A stretch of 64,000 nt of DNA, from NCBI RefSeq assembly GCF_006874425.1, contig NZ_VIJZ01000003.1, forward strand, positions 310,001 through 374,000, read 5' to 3'. A model generated the notes under the pieces. That model worked only from the letters and a program-made list of their open reading frames with translations. It ran no database searches and had not been told where the DNA came from. This DNA comes from Paenibacillus ottowii (GTDB taxonomy: Bacteria > Bacillota > Bacilli > Paenibacillales > Paenibacillaceae). The first letter of the stretch is position 1; each line of letters begins with the position of its first letter. The translations under genes were made by a program, and so were the position numbers. This document shows, piece by piece, positions 15,451-24,034 of this stretch.

Positions 15451-18309
15451 TTAGATCCTATCCCTCCGATCAAGAATAGCTAGGCCTTTTATAGGATTAG
15501 GTTTTTCGTTCAATGAATTTTTCACCACGCCTACTGAACTCAGAAATTTTATATACTCGTCTTTATGGATCGTTATACAAGCTGTCGAAGTCGGCCTACC
15601 TTTAGTATCCGTATTATAGCCTTTGTGTATATTTACCCCCTCTGCTATGGTATCCTTTTTTTGGTTTCCTTTGGTTGCCGGAACTGCTGCGCCATCCCGA
15701 ATACGCAAAGCAGGATAGGAACGCTGATGCAATCCTCCTACAAACTCATACACTCCATCTTTAACCGTCTTATCCTTGCTCTCATAATCAGGAAGTGTGC
15801 TGGTATTTTTGCTTGTGTACTTAATCTCACCGTCTATCACCACAATAGCCATCGCTCCATACCGACCTTCTGGATGATCCAATTGTTTGTGACTATAAGA
15901 ACCATCTCCTTCAAAGAAAAACACAAGGGGTGCGTTACGGTTCGAGGAAAATTTCTTTTTAATAATGCTGTTATTCGTGTAATCGTTTATTCTGTACAGA
16001 GCTCGAGCCTGATTACCTTTTATACCCTTACTACTTATATAGTTTTCAATCGTTTTCACCGCTACCAATCCATCTTTATAATCATTAGGATCAAGTGGCT
16101 TCGGTTCTTCCTTCGTTGGCTTTTCAGGAGTAGTCGGCGGCTTCTTGCCCGGCTCCGTTTTCGTTGTTTTCGTTGTTGTCGTTGGAACTGTTGGCGTTGC
16201 AGCCTTATTCACCTTAGGCCATGGAAGAATCCCATTGGCTACTTGATGCAGGTATACGGCCAGCACATCACGACCATATCCCTTATTTTCTAGGCCGTAT
16301 TTTTTCGCAAAATCATGCAGCGCAGCGTTAAGCTCCTTATCCCAATCGCCTGTAGTTGGTAGCTTGTACGAGAAGCTGTCTGGATACTTCTTGGCAAGCT
16401 TGTTCAAATTATCTCTGGCAAGCAGGCTGTTCACACCATACTTGCTACGCAGGGCAGCCGCTTCCTTAGCAATAGCCTTTTGATCGGCGATGGTCAACTT
16501 ATGGGCCGCATCTGCGTATTGTCCGGACAGCTCCTCCAGCCGATTCGCATCCTGATAGGATTTGGCTGAATGCCCACGAATCAGCTCGTTGATTAGCACG
16601 TTGTCACGCAGTTGGTTGGCGAGAAGATGCATCTGCTTTTGCTTGGTTTTATCGTTGGCGCTGTGCGCTTCCCACCACTGGGACGTGTATTCATGCATTT
16701 GCACTCTGGCCCAGGCAGGCATACGATCTATTTCTGCCACCTGTTGGCGCAATTGCTTGGCCTTAGCTGCTGCTTCCTTGGCTCCCTTTTTATCCCCTGC
16801 TGCCACGGCTTTGTAGTAGTCCGTTTTATATTGCAAAAGCAAATTCTGCACCCATTGCGGATACCCTTTTCCCTTCAATTCTTGAACCAGAGATTTATAG
16901 GCTTTCAGTTCGGCATCAGGCACCTGACTTTTCATAAACTTACTAGCCTTGATATGAAGTGTTCCATCGGTTCGGATATAGCTGGTTTTGCAAGTTAGAG
17001 ATATTTCGCGCGTAGCGTTCATTTGTACTTTTTTGCCGTGCAGCACCAGGTCTGTATCGGCGTGAAAGGTGAGATCATGGTGACTATACACGTGAATACC
17101 GGATGCAGGGTTTAAGCGTACAAGTATTTTTTCTTTCTGGGTGGAGAGGGCTAATTCCTTATCATCGAATCTCGCCACTTTTTGTGTTTTGGTATGGAAC
17201 AGCTTTCTTGACGGCTGGCTGATTTCATCTCCTTTGTAGTCTCTCTTACGTAGGGATTGAACTACACGAGCTTCCTTTTCATTGTTGGATGGAAAATACA
17301 AATGGACATGATCCCCCAGCTCAGGCATGCAATGCCAACCGATCCCATCACCGGTATACATGGTGGGATAAGAGAACCAGCACCCTCCGACTTTGGGCTG
17401 TATAGAATCCACGGACAAGTGAAGTTTAACGGATTCGTTTTCACTATTTAAATCAATAACTTTCCCTTCAATAGAGGTACCTTTAATAAACTGATTATGT
17501 ATAACCTCCCTCGGAATACCCTCTTCTGGAACGAGAACATAGTCATAGGTCATAATACCTTGCTTCATCTCTGCATGAACCTGATCAATAACCCAATGCT
17601 TCCGTCGAAACAAGACTACATCTCCAAGTTCAAAACGTTTCGTATCCTCCACTTCAGCATATGTATACCGGGGGCCTGACTTTGTTTTTTGGAGGGAAAA
17701 GTTAATGCTGCGTAGTTCACCTTTCACCTGTTCTTTCGAGGTACCTAACCATAATCTCGGGTATACGGATGTAATCTCGGCAATCAACCCAGAGTGTAGA
17801 TGAGAGGCCATTCTTTTCAGAAACTCCCAATCACTCTCCCCATACTGAATAGTAAAGCCGCCGAGCTTTTGATCGCTGTCTGTCAGGTCAATAAAATCGC
17901 CATGTGGATAGGTATCTATAAGTTCCCGAAACAATTGATAATACGTCAAGTTCCCGTTTTGAAAAGAACGATTTTTCCGTTGTCGATCCAGTATATATGT
18001 AAAAGAGGCCGCCTCTATGTACATGTGATATACACCATTTTTAAATCCAATGCTAATATTGGTGACGATTCCTTTAAAAATGCTCACTGTCCCTTGATCT
18101 TCATCTATCTCGTATACCTCTAGCACATCTTCATCATGCGCTAAACCATCATACTTAGCATGGTCCTCATCCGGTATGAGAGCAGTGATGTACACTTTGC
18201 CGTGCTCATTTACCTTCTGTGTCAATTGAATATCCAGTAGCCGGACGATTTCATACGGTGCATTTACTCTAATATTGCCATAAGTCAGCACAGTTCCAGC
18301 CAGTCCCAT
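15451..18309 (-). CDS. VgrG-like spike fused to L,D-transpeptidase-like effector domain
   Basis: A 952-residue modular protein. Residues 1-270 are gpD-like (IQYGESDWEFLKRMASHLHS near 150); 275-365 a gp5-like OB-fold (GDGIGWHCMPELGDHVHLYF); 370-460 beta needle repeats; 470-660 a charged helical module (YPQWVQNLLLQYKTDYYKAV; MPAWARVQMHEYTSQWWEAH) shared with the protein at 12787-13977; about 720-765 a Pro/Thr/Lys linker; 770-952 an enzymatic-looking domain. The last part has DGVYEFVGGLHQRS, a histidine in GVNIHKGY and a cysteine in RPTSTACITIHKDEY, matching the H...S-x-[GA]-C pattern of YkuD-type L,D-transpeptidases. So a wall-modifying toxin is fused to a spike. GGGGGAAGAAG precedes the ATG at 18309. 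It follows the PAAR-like gene and precedes a surface lipoprotein. Confidence 0.8.
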   Translation of the reverse strand: MGLAGTVLTYGNIRVNAPYEIVRLLDIQLTQKVNEHGKVYITALIPDEDHAKYDGLAHDEDVLEVYEIDEDQGTVSIFKGIVTNISIGFKNGVYHMYIEAASFTYILDRQRKNRSFQNGNLTYYQLFRELIDTYPHGDFIDLTDSDQKLGGFTIQYGESDWEFLKRMASHLHSGLIAEITSVYPRLWLGTSKEQVKGELRSINFSLQKTKSGPRYTYAEVEDTKRFELGDVVLFRRKHWVIDQVHAEMKQGIMTYDYVLVPEEGIPREVIHNQFIKGTSIEGKVIDLNSENESVKLHLSVDSIQPKVGGCWFSYPTMYTGDGIGWHCMPELGDHVHLYFPSNNEKEARVVQSLRKRDYKGDEISQPSRKLFHTKTQKVARFDDKELALSTQKEKILVRLNPASGIHVYSHHDLTFHADTDLVLHGKKVQMNATREISLTCKTSYIRTDGTLHIKASKFMKSQVPDAELKAYKSLVQELKGKGYPQWVQNLLLQYKTDYYKAVAAGDKKGAKEAAAKAKQLRQQVAEIDRMPAWARVQMHEYTSQWWEAHSANDKTKQKQMHLLANQLRDNVLINELIRGHSAKSYQDANRLEELSGQYADAAHKLTIADQKAIAKEAAALRSKYGVNSLLARDNLNKLAKKYPDSFSYKLPTTGDWDKELNAALHDFAKKYGLENKGYGRDVLAVYLHQVANGILPWPKVNKAATPTVPTTTTKTTKTEPGKKPPTTPEKPTKEEPKPLDPNDYKDGLVAVKTIENYISSKGIKGNQARALYRINDYTNNSIIKKKFSSNRNAPLVFFFEGDGSYSHKQLDHPEGRYGAMAIVVIDGEIKYTSKNTSTLPDYESKDKTVKDGVYEFVGGLHQRSYPALRIRDGAAVPATKGNQKKDTIAEGVNIHKGYNTDTKGRPTSTACITIHKDEYIKFLSSVGVVKNSLNEKPNPIKGLAILDRRDRI

Positions 18310-18361
18310 CTTCTTCCCCCCGTTTGCTCTTCACGTGATGCAAATCCTTGTAAGCTGCTAG

Positions 18362-18739
18362 CTATTCCTGCCCATCTGTCATGAATGAAATTTTGCCACA
18401 CCACATGCATAAATTCGTAGAGCAGCTCATCAGGGCAGGAGATTGATCTACGTATACATCTCTTTTTCCATTCAACCAAGGCATAGATACACTCGGTTTG
18501 CAGGGCTGAGGAATGATTTTTCCAGAATTACCTTTGTTAGCAGAAGAAACAACAGGATTATGCATACTACGGCACATTCCGAAAGATGAGATATGCGTCT
18601 GCGGGTGAAAATCCTGAATATTTCCTTGCAACTTATCACCAATACTAATCCCTCTGTTAGCCGAAACACTAAACCTGCCCGAATGACTTCCATAGGTACA
18701 CTGTATCTGTGCTCCATCCACTATATAGCTCTCACTCAT
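18362..18739 (-). CDS. DUF4280 PAAR-like spike-tip protein
   Basis: A 125-residue protein of the DUF4280 type, a PAAR-like family thought to cap VgrG spikes. It begins MSESYIVDGAQIQCTYGSHS and contains GISIGDKLQGNIQDF, NKGNSGKIIPQPC, and YVDQSPALMSCSTNLCMWCG. Seven cysteines and several histidines could bind a metal or form the sharp beta cone. It lies 52 bases upstream of the first VgrG-like gene, in the order PAAR-like then VgrG seen in many injection-system effector loci. No signal peptide. Confidence 0.8.
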   Translation of the reverse strand: MSESYIVDGAQIQCTYGSHSGRFSVSANRGISIGDKLQGNIQDFHPQTHISSFGMCRSMHNPVVSSANKGNSGKIIPQPCKPSVSMPWLNGKRDVYVDQSPALMSCSTNLCMWCGKISFMTDGQE

Positions 18740-18753
18740 TCTCGGATTCCCCT

Positions 18754-19266
18754 TTATATAAACGGACTCTCTGTTTCGACCTTATGTAATTTCATCCCTG
18801 TCAGATTAAACTTCAACATGCATTCAGCCACATCTAAATCTACAATGATATGCTGATCGGCATGCTGAACCCTGAAAATCTTATGATTCTCCAATGCATG
18901 TGCATCTAAGACGATTTTCCTTAATGTGCCGTCTCTATGATATTCACTAAGTGGTGATAAACACCTCAAGCTAGGCGGCTGAGTCAGCCAATACCTCGTT
19001 TGCTGCATTCGCTGCATATCGGCAAAAACAACCAGCTTCCAGCTTAACCCGGCTTGATATATATCAAATATCTCCTTTAGTTGTTCAGAAACGATGGGTA
19101 CTGGATGCTCTATAAAATCAATATAGTCCGCATCGCCTGATACATAAAATTGCAAAATAGACTCTTCATCAGTACACGATGAGCTGTCTGCCCATTCCAA
19201 TAGCTGCCTGCGATTCATTTCTATTGGATATGTATACTCTGTAATACGATTATCCTGTTGAATCAT
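18754..19266 (-). CDS. Imm11-like (DUF1629-type) accessory protein, tentative
   Basis: A 170-residue protein. The start at 19266 (MIQQDNRITEYTY) is preferred over upstream in-frame ATGs because GGAG lies 6 bases before it; it overlaps the 3' end of the preceding gene by 17 bases. Features: VPIVSEQLKEIFDIYQAG in the middle, and a C-terminal DLDVAECMLKFNLTGMKLHKVE that resembles the closing LTGxxxxxV motif of Imm11/DUF1629 proteins from polymorphic-toxin loci. The match is by eye and weak elsewhere. It could be an immunity protein or a chaperone for loading the PAAR-like/VgrG pair encoded just downstream. Confidence 0.5.
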   Translation of the reverse strand: MIQQDNRITEYTYPIEMNRRQLLEWADSSSCTDEESILQFYVSGDADYIDFIEHPVPIVSEQLKEIFDIYQAGLSWKLVVFADMQRMQQTRYWLTQPPSLRCLSPLSEYHRDGTLRKIVLDAHALENHKIFRVQHADQHIIVDLDVAECMLKFNLTGMKLHKVETESPFI

Positions 19267-19855
19267 GTAGTACTCCATAAGCTGTTGAATACACCGCCTC
19301 ACTGATTCCTTTATACTCCCCTATTCTTATTTCCAAATCGTTCTCGCATTTCAACGCCTCGAATTCAGGAAGTTGTACAGCCTGCTGCATAGCGTCCTTG
19401 GCTAATTTCAGAATATACTGATGAAATTCCCACGCAGCCTGAAGTACAAATCGCTCGACATCCGGCTGAATAACCTTATTCATATAAGGTTTTCGAAGCT
19501 GACTCAATTCATCCTCCAGTTCTGCCAACAGTCCGAACGCCCAGCCTGCATCATAGGTTCCACGATAAGGTAGAGGATCAAAGTACCAGTTCGCACCATA
19601 GACCTCAATGACATAGTTATAAATGCGCTCCCTTAGATACGTGCGCCTCATAGAATAGGTAATGTATCCAATTGTTGTCTTGTGCGCTTCTGCAGAATTG
19701 GCTTGTAAGCAAATCGATTGAAAAGATTGGATAAAAGAGAAGATAAGTTCCTCTTTTCTATGCTCATACAAGACCGCTACCTGACGTAATTTCTCATGCA
19801 ACATATCTTCTGCATAGGTCTTATGGAAGTGATCTAGGGCTTCCCGTCTATTCAT
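19250..19855 (-). CDS. Helical accessory protein heading the spike-effector operon
   Basis: A 201-residue helix-rich protein I do not recognise. It starts MNRREALDHFHKTYAEDMLH with AGAGGTGGG upstream and ends YGVLHDSTG. No signal peptide or membrane segment; aromatic residues cluster in VYGANWYFDPLPYRGTYDAG. It is the first gene of the operon, and its stop overlaps the next start. The position ahead of a PAAR-like and VgrG-like pair is where effector-loading adaptors (DUF4123, DUF1795 and DUF2169 in Gram-negative T6SS) often lie, but no sequence match to those is visible. Confidence 0.6.
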   Translation of the reverse strand: MNRREALDHFHKTYAEDMLHEKLRQVAVLYEHRKEELIFSFIQSFQSICLQANSAEAHKTTIGYITYSMRRTYLRERIYNYVIEVYGANWYFDPLPYRGTYDAGWAFGLLAELEDELSQLRKPYMNKVIQPDVERFVLQAAWEFHQYILKLAKDAMQQAVQLPEFEALKCENDLEIRIGEYKGISEAVYSTAYGVLHDSTG

Positions 19856-20227
19856 AATCCCACCTCTGAACCTATTATATAGAATATTTACATGATATTA
19901 CTGGTTCCATCCTCCTATTTTATTACACAATTTTCATATCATGAGATTACATATGAATTTATGAAAACAGAATGAAAACAATCATAGTTTTTCGTGAATG
20001 TGTAATAATACAAACAAAAACCTTCCCTGAAAGGCTAGCATTCGGCCTACGACATGAAGTTTTGTGCAAACGAATAGGTAATTGGAAGTAGTTAGACTCA
20101 GGTTTATAACGAAATAATGATGTATAATTAAGGATACGCTCCAACAATACATTCAGAGAAACAGGAATGGGGTACACAAACTATTAGAGTTTTGATCACC
20201 ACCACTTTGCATCAAGATTGGAGACAT
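19856..20227. other. Divergent promoter region between the VgrG operon and the kinase-like gene
   Basis: AT-rich. A minus-strand TATAAT lies about 25 bases ahead of the first operon gene, but no good -35 box is visible. A small hairpin-forming stretch near 20010-20035 (CCTTCCCTGAAAGGCT) is not assigned. Confidence 0.35.
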
Positions 20228-21412
20228 ATGACTACTTCACCTACAGGTTTTTATAATAGTATTCAAGAGGCTACCACGCATGTCATTGATGTGTTGAGTG
20301 ATATTTTACATGTTAATACCATTTTTATTGCCGCTAATGACGGGGTTACCAATGTAATTGTAGATTCATTTAACCGGGAAGAAGTGCTGGTTCGTAATGG
20401 AGAGGAGCTTCCTTTTGAGCTTAGCTATTGCAGTCTGGTGCTGAACCATTCCGCGGATCACCTCACCATTTCGGAAACGTCTACTCATCCGCAAACACGT
20501 GATTTAGATGTGACTAAAACCATTGGAAATCACTCATTTACGGGAATACCCATACGTATGAAAAATGGCCAGGGGTATGGAACCATTTGTATTTTGGATG
20601 CGCCATCTGCACAATTGACTGAAACAGAAATGAAGGCTCTCAAGGCTATGGCTGTATTTCTGGGTTATGTGGTTGAACTGGAAAAAGACAAGATCGATGC
20701 AGAAGCTTCTTCCATGAGCAAGCTGGATTTGATTTCTTCCCTGAGTAACAAAATTCGTTTTTCGCTCACTGAAATATGGGGAGCTACGGATCTAATGATG
20801 ACCACGGAGTTAACAGAGGAACAACAGCAATATATGAGTATTATGGAAGCAAGCAGTCGCTCGCTCATGATGCTGTTAAATAATATTTTGGATTACAGCA
20901 AAATTGAATCCGGGCAAGTCGATGATATTGAAGATCCATTTGATCTGAGAATGATGATGGAAAATGTGTTGAGCTTGTACACAGAAGTAGCTGCGCAACG
21001 GAATCTGGAATTGAGGTTGGATTGGAATCTTGCCAGCTCGCCTATTTTTATCGGGGATGAGGCTAAAATTCGCCGTATGCTGATTAATTTGGTAGATAAT
21101 GCAGTGAAATTTACAAGCACGGGATCAGTCACCTTATCTGCAAATACCCAGTCCGTGACCGATGCGCCTGAGGCTAAATTGGAAGTAAGGGTAAAGGATA
21201 CGGGGATTGGTATATCTCCAAATCAACTAAAAATGTGGCTGGAGCATGACTTCGGGCCCTCTCCCTCCTATGGTAATCCCGGCTTGGGTTGGCAGATTAT
21301 TAAACAGTTGTTGAAACGAATGAATGGTACAATGACAGGGGTTAGCGAACCTGGTAGCGGGACGGAGATCAAGCTCCAGTTCACTCTGAAAATATACCAG
21401 GAGTCAGCCTGA
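20228..21412 (+). CDS. GAF-domain histidine-kinase-like protein with degenerate H-box
   Basis: A 394-residue soluble protein. Residues about 10-155 are a GAF-like sensor (SETSTHPQTRDLDVTKTIGN, GIPIRMKNGQGYGTICILD). A dimerisation helix follows, but the H-box reads SLSNKIRFSLTEIWG where kinases of this group have S-H-E-I-R-T-P, so the phospho-accepting His is Asn (codon AAC). The ATP-binding part keeps the N-box (NLVDNAVKFT), G1 (DTGIGISPNQL) and a G2-like GLGW. It should bind ATP but cannot autophosphorylate at the usual site. The ATG at 20228 has GGAG upstream; a TTG at 20192 is an in-frame alternative. No response regulator adjoins it, and a terminator follows at 21458. Confidence 0.78.
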   Translation: MTTSPTGFYNSIQEATTHVIDVLSDILHVNTIFIAANDGVTNVIVDSFNREEVLVRNGEELPFELSYCSLVLNHSADHLTISETSTHPQTRDLDVTKTIGNHSFTGIPIRMKNGQGYGTICILDAPSAQLTETEMKALKAMAVFLGYVVELEKDKIDAEASSMSKLDLISSLSNKIRFSLTEIWGATDLMMTTELTEEQQQYMSIMEASSRSLMMLLNNILDYSKIESGQVDDIEDPFDLRMMMENVLSLYTEVAAQRNLELRLDWNLASSPIFIGDEAKIRRMLINLVDNAVKFTSTGSVTLSANTQSVTDAPEAKLEVRVKDTGIGISPNQLKMWLEHDFGPSPSYGNPGLGWQIIKQLLKRMNGTMTGVSEPGSGTEIKLQFTLKIYQESA

Positions 21413-21457
21413 AACAGCAGTAGGTTTGCAATCATATGGGGCGCAGATTATAGTAAT

Positions 21458-21488
21458 AAAGCCCGTGACGGATAACGTCACGGGCTTT
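21458..21488. terminator. Strong terminator after the kinase-like gene
   Basis: A 13-bp stem (AAAGCCCGTGACG / CGTCACGGGCTTT) with a 5-base loop between convergent genes. Confidence 0.8.
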
Positions 21489-21550
21489 AGCTATGAATAC
21501 ATACTAAACAGTATGATCACTTTAGGCCACACGCCTGTAAGCCATTGGAC

Positions 21551-22507
21551 TTAATAACGTTTGGGAGCAGCCAGCTTGGCCAAATCCGCCATATACGTAA
21601 AGAAGGCTTCCGGGTCTGTATCATATACCAGGTTCACGGGGCGTCCATCCGCCTGTTCCACCGTTCTGCCCTGACTTGGGCCTTCTGCAATAACGCTGCA
21701 ATGCACCGTCTTTTTCTTGACAATGTCCGGGCGTCCTACAGATGCAGTGGTCAGTACATCCCACAGGTAATAGGTTGAGTTTGTCTCGCTATACACGAGC
21801 GGAGGACATCCTGCGTAGCAATTGCCCAGGAAATCAATGCCCTCATATCGGCGCTCGGCAGCCCAACGATTGCGTACTGCTGGGGTTAAAGGCACTTTGC
21901 TTGTGCTTTCCAACGCCACCAGATCAATGGTGATGCCGCTTTGCCATACCCGATAGGCCGCTTCCGGGTCCCAGAACACATTCCACTCTGCGGTACCGTC
22001 ATGCTCCGGCTCCTCTACATTCCCTTTTTCAAAGGTGCCGCCCATCCATACCAGCTTTTCAATCTTGGCTTCAATATCCGGTGCTTCATCCAGCGCACGA
22101 GCAAGGTCGGTTAGCGGTCCAGTGAATAGCAACAACGTTTTGCCTTCAGCTCCGCGTACCTTTTCGATCAGATGCTGATGAGCTGGCAGAGATGAAAGCG
22201 GCGCTTCCATTCGTCCTGATTCATTCAGCACGGGTAATGCATCTACATAAAAGGAGTGTAAACGCCAAGCGGCAGGAAACGGATTTTTACCGCGTGAATT
22301 AGACTTGGCGACTTCAACAGGGCCTTTAGATTGTCCAAAACGATCAATAATTTTGCGGCTGGCATCCGTCGCTGGCTCCAGGTAACCATCTGCTGGGATA
22401 ACCGATACTCCGGTCAAATGAACCTGCTCCATCTGAAGCAGCATAAACAGGGATACTAGATCATCCACTCCACCATCATGATTAAAATAAACGTTTGTCT
22501 GACTCAT
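21551..22507 (-). CDS. Nucleoside hydrolase family protein (second copy)
   Basis: A 318-residue cytoplasmic protein of the IUNH family. The N-terminal motif is VYFNHDGGVDDLVSLFMLLQ, so the usual first aspartate of DxDxGxDD is Asn; other family signatures are present (GVSVIPADG, LFTGPLTDLARALDEAPDIE, MGGTFEKGN). A much longer frame opens at 22822, but the start at 22507 is preferred because it places the metal motif at the N-terminus and has AGGAAGGAAGAG upstream. It is not in an operon. Only distant similarity to the hydrolase at 767-1696, so substrate could differ. Confidence 0.8.
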   Translation of the reverse strand: MSQTNVYFNHDGGVDDLVSLFMLLQMEQVHLTGVSVIPADGYLEPATDASRKIIDRFGQSKGPVEVAKSNSRGKNPFPAAWRLHSFYVDALPVLNESGRMEAPLSSLPAHQHLIEKVRGAEGKTLLLFTGPLTDLARALDEAPDIEAKIEKLVWMGGTFEKGNVEEPEHDGTAEWNVFWDPEAAYRVWQSGITIDLVALESTSKVPLTPAVRNRWAAERRYEGIDFLGNCYAGCPPLVYSETNSTYYLWDVLTTASVGRPDIVKKKTVHCSVIAEGPSQGRTVEQADGRPVNLVYDTDPEAFFTYMADLAKLAAPKRY

Positions 22508-22719
22508 CTGTCTCTTCCTTCCTTTATCCCCGTAAAACAGGCTTGTTCTTATCGGCAACCATCCTTCATTATGCCTGATCGCTCTACAGGAGTAAATGTG
22601 CGATAGCGCCTGGATGAGGGATTTTTTTGTTGGCTCCATGCTTAATAAAGGTAGAAATGTGTGTAATAACAGGGTAGAATCATAGGTCATAATCGGAATC
22701 GTATGAAGGAGAGATGCAT

Positions 22720-23313
22720 ATGACAGCCCGAACCCTAGAAGAGTTGGAACAGATCCGCAAAGAGTGCAAATCCATGGTAATGAAAAGAGCGGCAGCTTCA
22801 GGAGGAGCTGTATTGGTCCCAATTCCGGGGGCTGACGTTCTTGCTGATGTCGGCATTTTGATGCAGCTACTGCCTGCCATTAATGAAAAATTCGGATTAT
22901 CCGAGCAGCAGCTGGATGGTCTGGATGCGGAAACCAAGTCGATGGTGTATGGCTTTATCACTTCAGCCGGCAGCAAGCTGATCGGGCGACTCATCACCCG
23001 AGAAGCGATCGTGAAGATTTTGCAGAAAATGGGCATTCGAATCGCCACCAAGCAGGTCAGCAAGTTTGTCCCCCTACTGGGACAGGGACTAGCCGCAGCG
23101 ATTGGTTTTACTGCGATGCGGACTATTGGCAATCGGCATGTCGATGATTGCTACGAAGTGGCCAAACGTCTGCTGGAGCAGCAAACAGCCGCAGATACGG
23201 CACGTAACTGGACGGTACCACAGCAACCTCTAGAACCCGTAGGAGTTAACCATTTGCCAAATCAGAATCTGGACGCAGCGATTCCGCTACTACCGGCTTC
23301 CCATAAAGATTAA
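22720..23313 (+). CDS. DUF697/YcjF-like membrane-associated protein
   Basis: A 197-residue protein with two hydrophobic stretches (ASGGAVLVPIPGADVLADVGI near residue 28, and LGQGLAAAIGFTAMRTIG near residue 125), helical elsewhere. The AAASGGAxxVPIPGADVLAxxxI pattern is that of the DUF697/YcjF group, often linked to GTPases. The ATG at 22720 is preferred to 22714 because the GAAGGAG site is 8 bases away from it. It has a C-terminal low-complexity tail rich in Pro and Gln. The upstream gene (nucleoside hydrolase) is divergent. Function unknown. Confidence 0.65.
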   Translation: MTARTLEELEQIRKECKSMVMKRAAASGGAVLVPIPGADVLADVGILMQLLPAINEKFGLSEQQLDGLDAETKSMVYGFITSAGSKLIGRLITREAIVKILQKMGIRIATKQVSKFVPLLGQGLAAAIGFTAMRTIGNRHVDDCYEVAKRLLEQQTAADTARNWTVPQQPLEPVGVNHLPNQNLDAAIPLLPASHKD

Positions 23314-23343
23314 ACTTTCAGATTTAGTATTCTTCCACTTCTC

Positions 23344-23390
23344 AGCACGGGGTAACACAGGTCAGAACGCTCCTGTATCTCCGTGCTTTT
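23344..23390 (+). terminator. Terminator after the DUF697-like gene
   Basis: AGCACGG (23344-23350) pairs with CCGTGCT (23381-23387), with an inner ACAGG/CCTGT stem, followed by TTTT. Confidence 0.55.
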
Positions 23391-23997
23391 AGCCATCCAC
23401 CTTGGCCCCATAAGAACGTGCCACTGCTACGGCCTGCTCGATATCCAGCTTGGCTCCGGTGATGTTCAGATCTTTAAAATTGACGCCATCCATCTTTGCA
23501 CCGCGCAGGTCTGTTCCTTGAAGATGGGCTTTGTGCAGCCTGACCTGGGTAAGATCCGCCTCCCGCAAATCTGCCTTTTCCAGATTGCACTCAGATAAGT
23601 CCGCTTCTTTGAATCGTATTTTTCGCAAATCCTGTTTTCTTAAATCTGCATGACGTAAGTTCGTATAAGACCAGTCTCCGCCCGTAATCGTAATCCCATC
23701 CATATTGGCTCCCGCAAAATCTGAACCTACCAGCTTGCAGTTATCAAACCGAACCACAAACAGGTTCGCGCTGGTGAATAGACAATTGGTAAACGCCGAC
23801 TCCTTGTAGTGAGATGCATTCAGGATAGCCCCAGTAAAATCACAGTCCACAAAGGTACAGCCTTCTACAAGAGACTCATTCATCTCTACACCCCGAAAGC
23901 GACATCGGGTAAACTCGCAATTCCTCCACTCGCCTTCTCTGGCATCCATCGCGCCAAAATCACGGGCTTCATAAACCTCATCTGTATAAAAGAACAT
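23389..23997 (-). CDS. Pentapeptide-repeat protein
   Basis: A 202-residue protein made mostly of A(D/N)LxX-type pentapeptides (for example TNLRHADLRKQDLRKIRFKE, ADLSECNLEKADLREADLTQ), which fold into a right-handed quadrilateral beta helix. The start at 23997 (MFFYTDEVYEARDF) has GGAG 7 bases upstream. It has the size of Qnr/McbG-like gyrase-protecting proteins (about 190-220 residues), but the repeat alone does not establish that role. It follows the MarR regulator on the same strand, 37 bases apart, so the regulator may control it. Confidence 0.8.
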   Translation of the reverse strand: MFFYTDEVYEARDFGAMDAREGEWRNCEFTRCRFRGVEMNESLVEGCTFVDCDFTGAILNASHYKESAFTNCLFTSANLFVVRFDNCKLVGSDFAGANMDGITITGGDWSYTNLRHADLRKQDLRKIRFKEADLSECNLEKADLREADLTQVRLHKAHLQGTDLRGAKMDGVNFKDLNITGAKLDIEQAVAVARSYGAKVDG

Positions 23998-24034
23998 ATT
24001 CCGTCTCCTATTCCTTATTCCCGACACCAGGAAT

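Noticed and set aside
6794..19855. Complete type VI secretion system
   Set aside because: Only spike, tip, effector and accessory genes are seen; no TssB/TssC sheath, Hcp tube, TssJLM or ClpV.
20010..20095. Possible c-di-GMP-I riboswitch before the kinase-like gene
   Set aside because: GGCCTA and GAAA pieces occur, but the conserved CGCAAAGCC core and receptor helix are absent.
23389..23997. Naming the pentapeptide protein a qnr quinolone-resistance gene
   Set aside because: Repeats alone do not show gyrase protection; Qnr-specific loops could not be confirmed by eye.
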